Shown in pieces: positions 6,158 to 6,753 of a stretch of DNA of 6,753 nt; position 1 is the stretch's first letter; each line of letters begins with the position of its first letter. A program made the translations under genes and the position numbers. Source of the DNA: Gemmatimonadota bacterium (lineage in GTDB: Bacteria; Gemmatimonadota; Gemmatimonadetes; Gemmatimonadales; GWC2-71-9); NCBI GenBank assembly GCA_003222235.1, contig QHVD01000339.1:1-6753 (forward strand), in the 5' to 3' direction. The notes under the pieces are model-generated. The model had not been told where the DNA came from. It was given only the letters and a program-made list of their open reading frames with translations, and ran no database searches.

Positions 6158-6163
6158 GGCAGC

Positions 6164-6715
6164 ATGGGCGCGCGCCACCCCGTCACTGCGGAACAGCTCG
6201 AACGGATGGGCGAGCGGGACTTCGACTTCGAGCTGGTCCGCGGCGACCTCGTCCCGGTGACACCGGCCGGCCGGGAGCACGGGGCGCTTGCCATGGGCCT
6301 CGGGGCCAGGCTCTGGGCGTTCGTGGAGGCGCACGGTCTCGGCCGGGCCTACGCAGCCGAAACGGGGTACATCCTCCACCGCGACCCGGACACGGTGCGA
6401 GCGCCGGACGTGAGCTTCGTTTCAAGCGACCGCGAAGCGGCCATGGGATCCTGGAGTGGGTTCATCGCGGGCCCCCCCGATCTCGCGGTCGAGGTTCGTT
6501 CGCCCGATGATTCTCAGGCTGAACTCCTTCGGAAGGCTGCGGACTATCTCGAGGCGGGGAGCCGGTTGGTGTGGATCGTCGACCCGGCATCGCGACAAGT
6601 GCACGTGCACCGGCCCGGCCAGGCGACGCTCACACTCTTCGACGATGCGACGCTGGACGGCGGAGACGTGCTCCCGGGGTTCACGCTGCCCCTTTCCCTT
6701 CTTTTCGCGAAGTGA
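6164..6715 (+). CDS. Uma2 family (DUF820) PD-(D/E)XK nuclease-fold protein
   Basis: 183 residues from the ATG at 6164, the usual size for the family. Hallmarks in order are VTAEQLERM (7-15), FELVRGDLVPVTPAG (22-36) with E23, H39, AETGYIL (65-71), VRAPDVSFV (78-86) with D82, PPDLAVEVRSPDD (104-116) with E110, K124, and the C-terminal LVWIVDP (135-141) and DVLPGFTLPL (168-177). D82, E110 and K124 fit a restriction-endonuclease-like active site, so the core looks intact. The family is annotated as Uma2 endonuclease, but a biological role is not established for most members; they are common in cyanobacteria, actinobacteria and other high-GC phyla and often occur in many copies. The frame extends upstream to 6020, but those 48 residues have no family match. 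No ribosome site precedes the ATG. It stands alone, divergent from the methyltransferase. Confidence 0.92.
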   Translation: MGARHPVTAEQLERMGERDFDFELVRGDLVPVTPAGREHGALAMGLGARLWAFVEAHGLGRAYAAETGYILHRDPDTVRAPDVSFVSSDREAAMGSWSGFIAGPPDLAVEVRSPDDSQAELLRKAADYLEAGSRLVWIVDPASRQVHVHRPGQATLTLFDDATLDGGDVLPGFTLPLSLLFAK

Positions 6716-6716
6716 C

Positions 6717-6743
6717 GTGGGGGCGCAGCATGCACGCCCCTAC
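6717..6743 (+). terminator. GC hairpin directly after the Uma2 stop: terminator-like or short palindromic repeat
   Basis: GTGGGGGCG (6717-6725) pairs with CGCCCCTAC (6735-6743) over nine positions, one of them a G-U, around a nine-base loop containing GCATGC. It begins one base after the TGA, a typical terminator position, but no T-run follows (TCACCCGAGC). The GTRGGGGCG...CGCCCCTAC form with a near-palindromic centre also resembles dispersed intergenic palindromes (REP-like) of high-GC environmental genomes, so it may be a degenerate repeat copy. Confidence 0.5.
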
Positions 6744-6753
6744 TCACCCGAGC

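Larger units (their letters stand above)
5881..6163. other. Mostly non-coding divergent region between methyltransferase unit and Uma2 gene
   Basis: About 280 bp with weaker coding bias in all six frames. Short open frames here (for example plus-strand 5856-6077) have no motif, no ribosome site and unnatural composition. It contains interleaved inverted repeats (5956-6007), a direct repeat AGCGTTG (5992-5998 and 6016-6022) and a weak promoter-like pair before the Uma2 gene. Together with the truncated frame at its left end, it looks like a junction where gene content has changed. Confidence 0.5.

Noticed and set aside
6020..6163. N-terminal extension of the Uma2 protein
   Set aside because: The 48 extra residues do not resemble family N-termini, whereas the ATG at 6164 gives the standard length and start.

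Overview
The window is GC-rich (roughly two thirds G+C by eye) with compact, overlapping bacterial genes. All recognisable genes belong to chromosomal housekeeping or accessory families. I see no rRNA, tRNA, CRISPR array, transposase or phage gene. The composition and the mix (CPA2 antiporter, membrane-anchored flavoenzyme, Uma2 nuclease-fold protein) fit a high-GC soil or environmental bacterium; the sequence does not fix the phylum.

Left part (1-1736, minus strand): a CPA2-type cation:proton antiporter that runs off the left edge, so its stop and C-terminus are missing. Long open frames on the plus strand and in another minus frame across this region are antisense artefacts of GC-rich coding DNA. 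A divergent intergenic region (1737-1938) follows. It holds a perfect 12-bp palindrome, a weak promoter-like pair and a strong GC stem-loop in the presumed leader of the next operon.

Middle part (1939-5076, plus strand): three tightly overlapping genes that look like one operon. They encode an N-terminally anchored FAD-linked oxidoreductase of the COG0277/PCMH type, an N-terminally anchored glycerophosphodiester phosphodiesterase (GDPD) family protein, and a small protein with seven predicted membrane segments and conserved-looking histidines. Both enzymes carry a positively charged N-terminus followed by one hydrophobic helix. All three products should therefore meet at the membrane, which suggests (inference) a lipid, polyol or glycerophosphodiester processing module. 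This is the most interesting part of the window.

Right part (5089-6753): a minus-strand class I O-methyltransferase converges on the operon with only 12 bp between stops. Its ATG overlaps, in ATGA fashion, the stop of a short upstream minus-strand frame that looks coding only near its end, probably the 3' remnant of a lost gene. A mostly non-coding stretch with interleaved inverted repeats follows, then a plus-strand Uma2-family (DUF820) PD-(D/E)XK protein with no visible Shine-Dalgarno sequence. A GC-rich hairpin lies directly after its stop.
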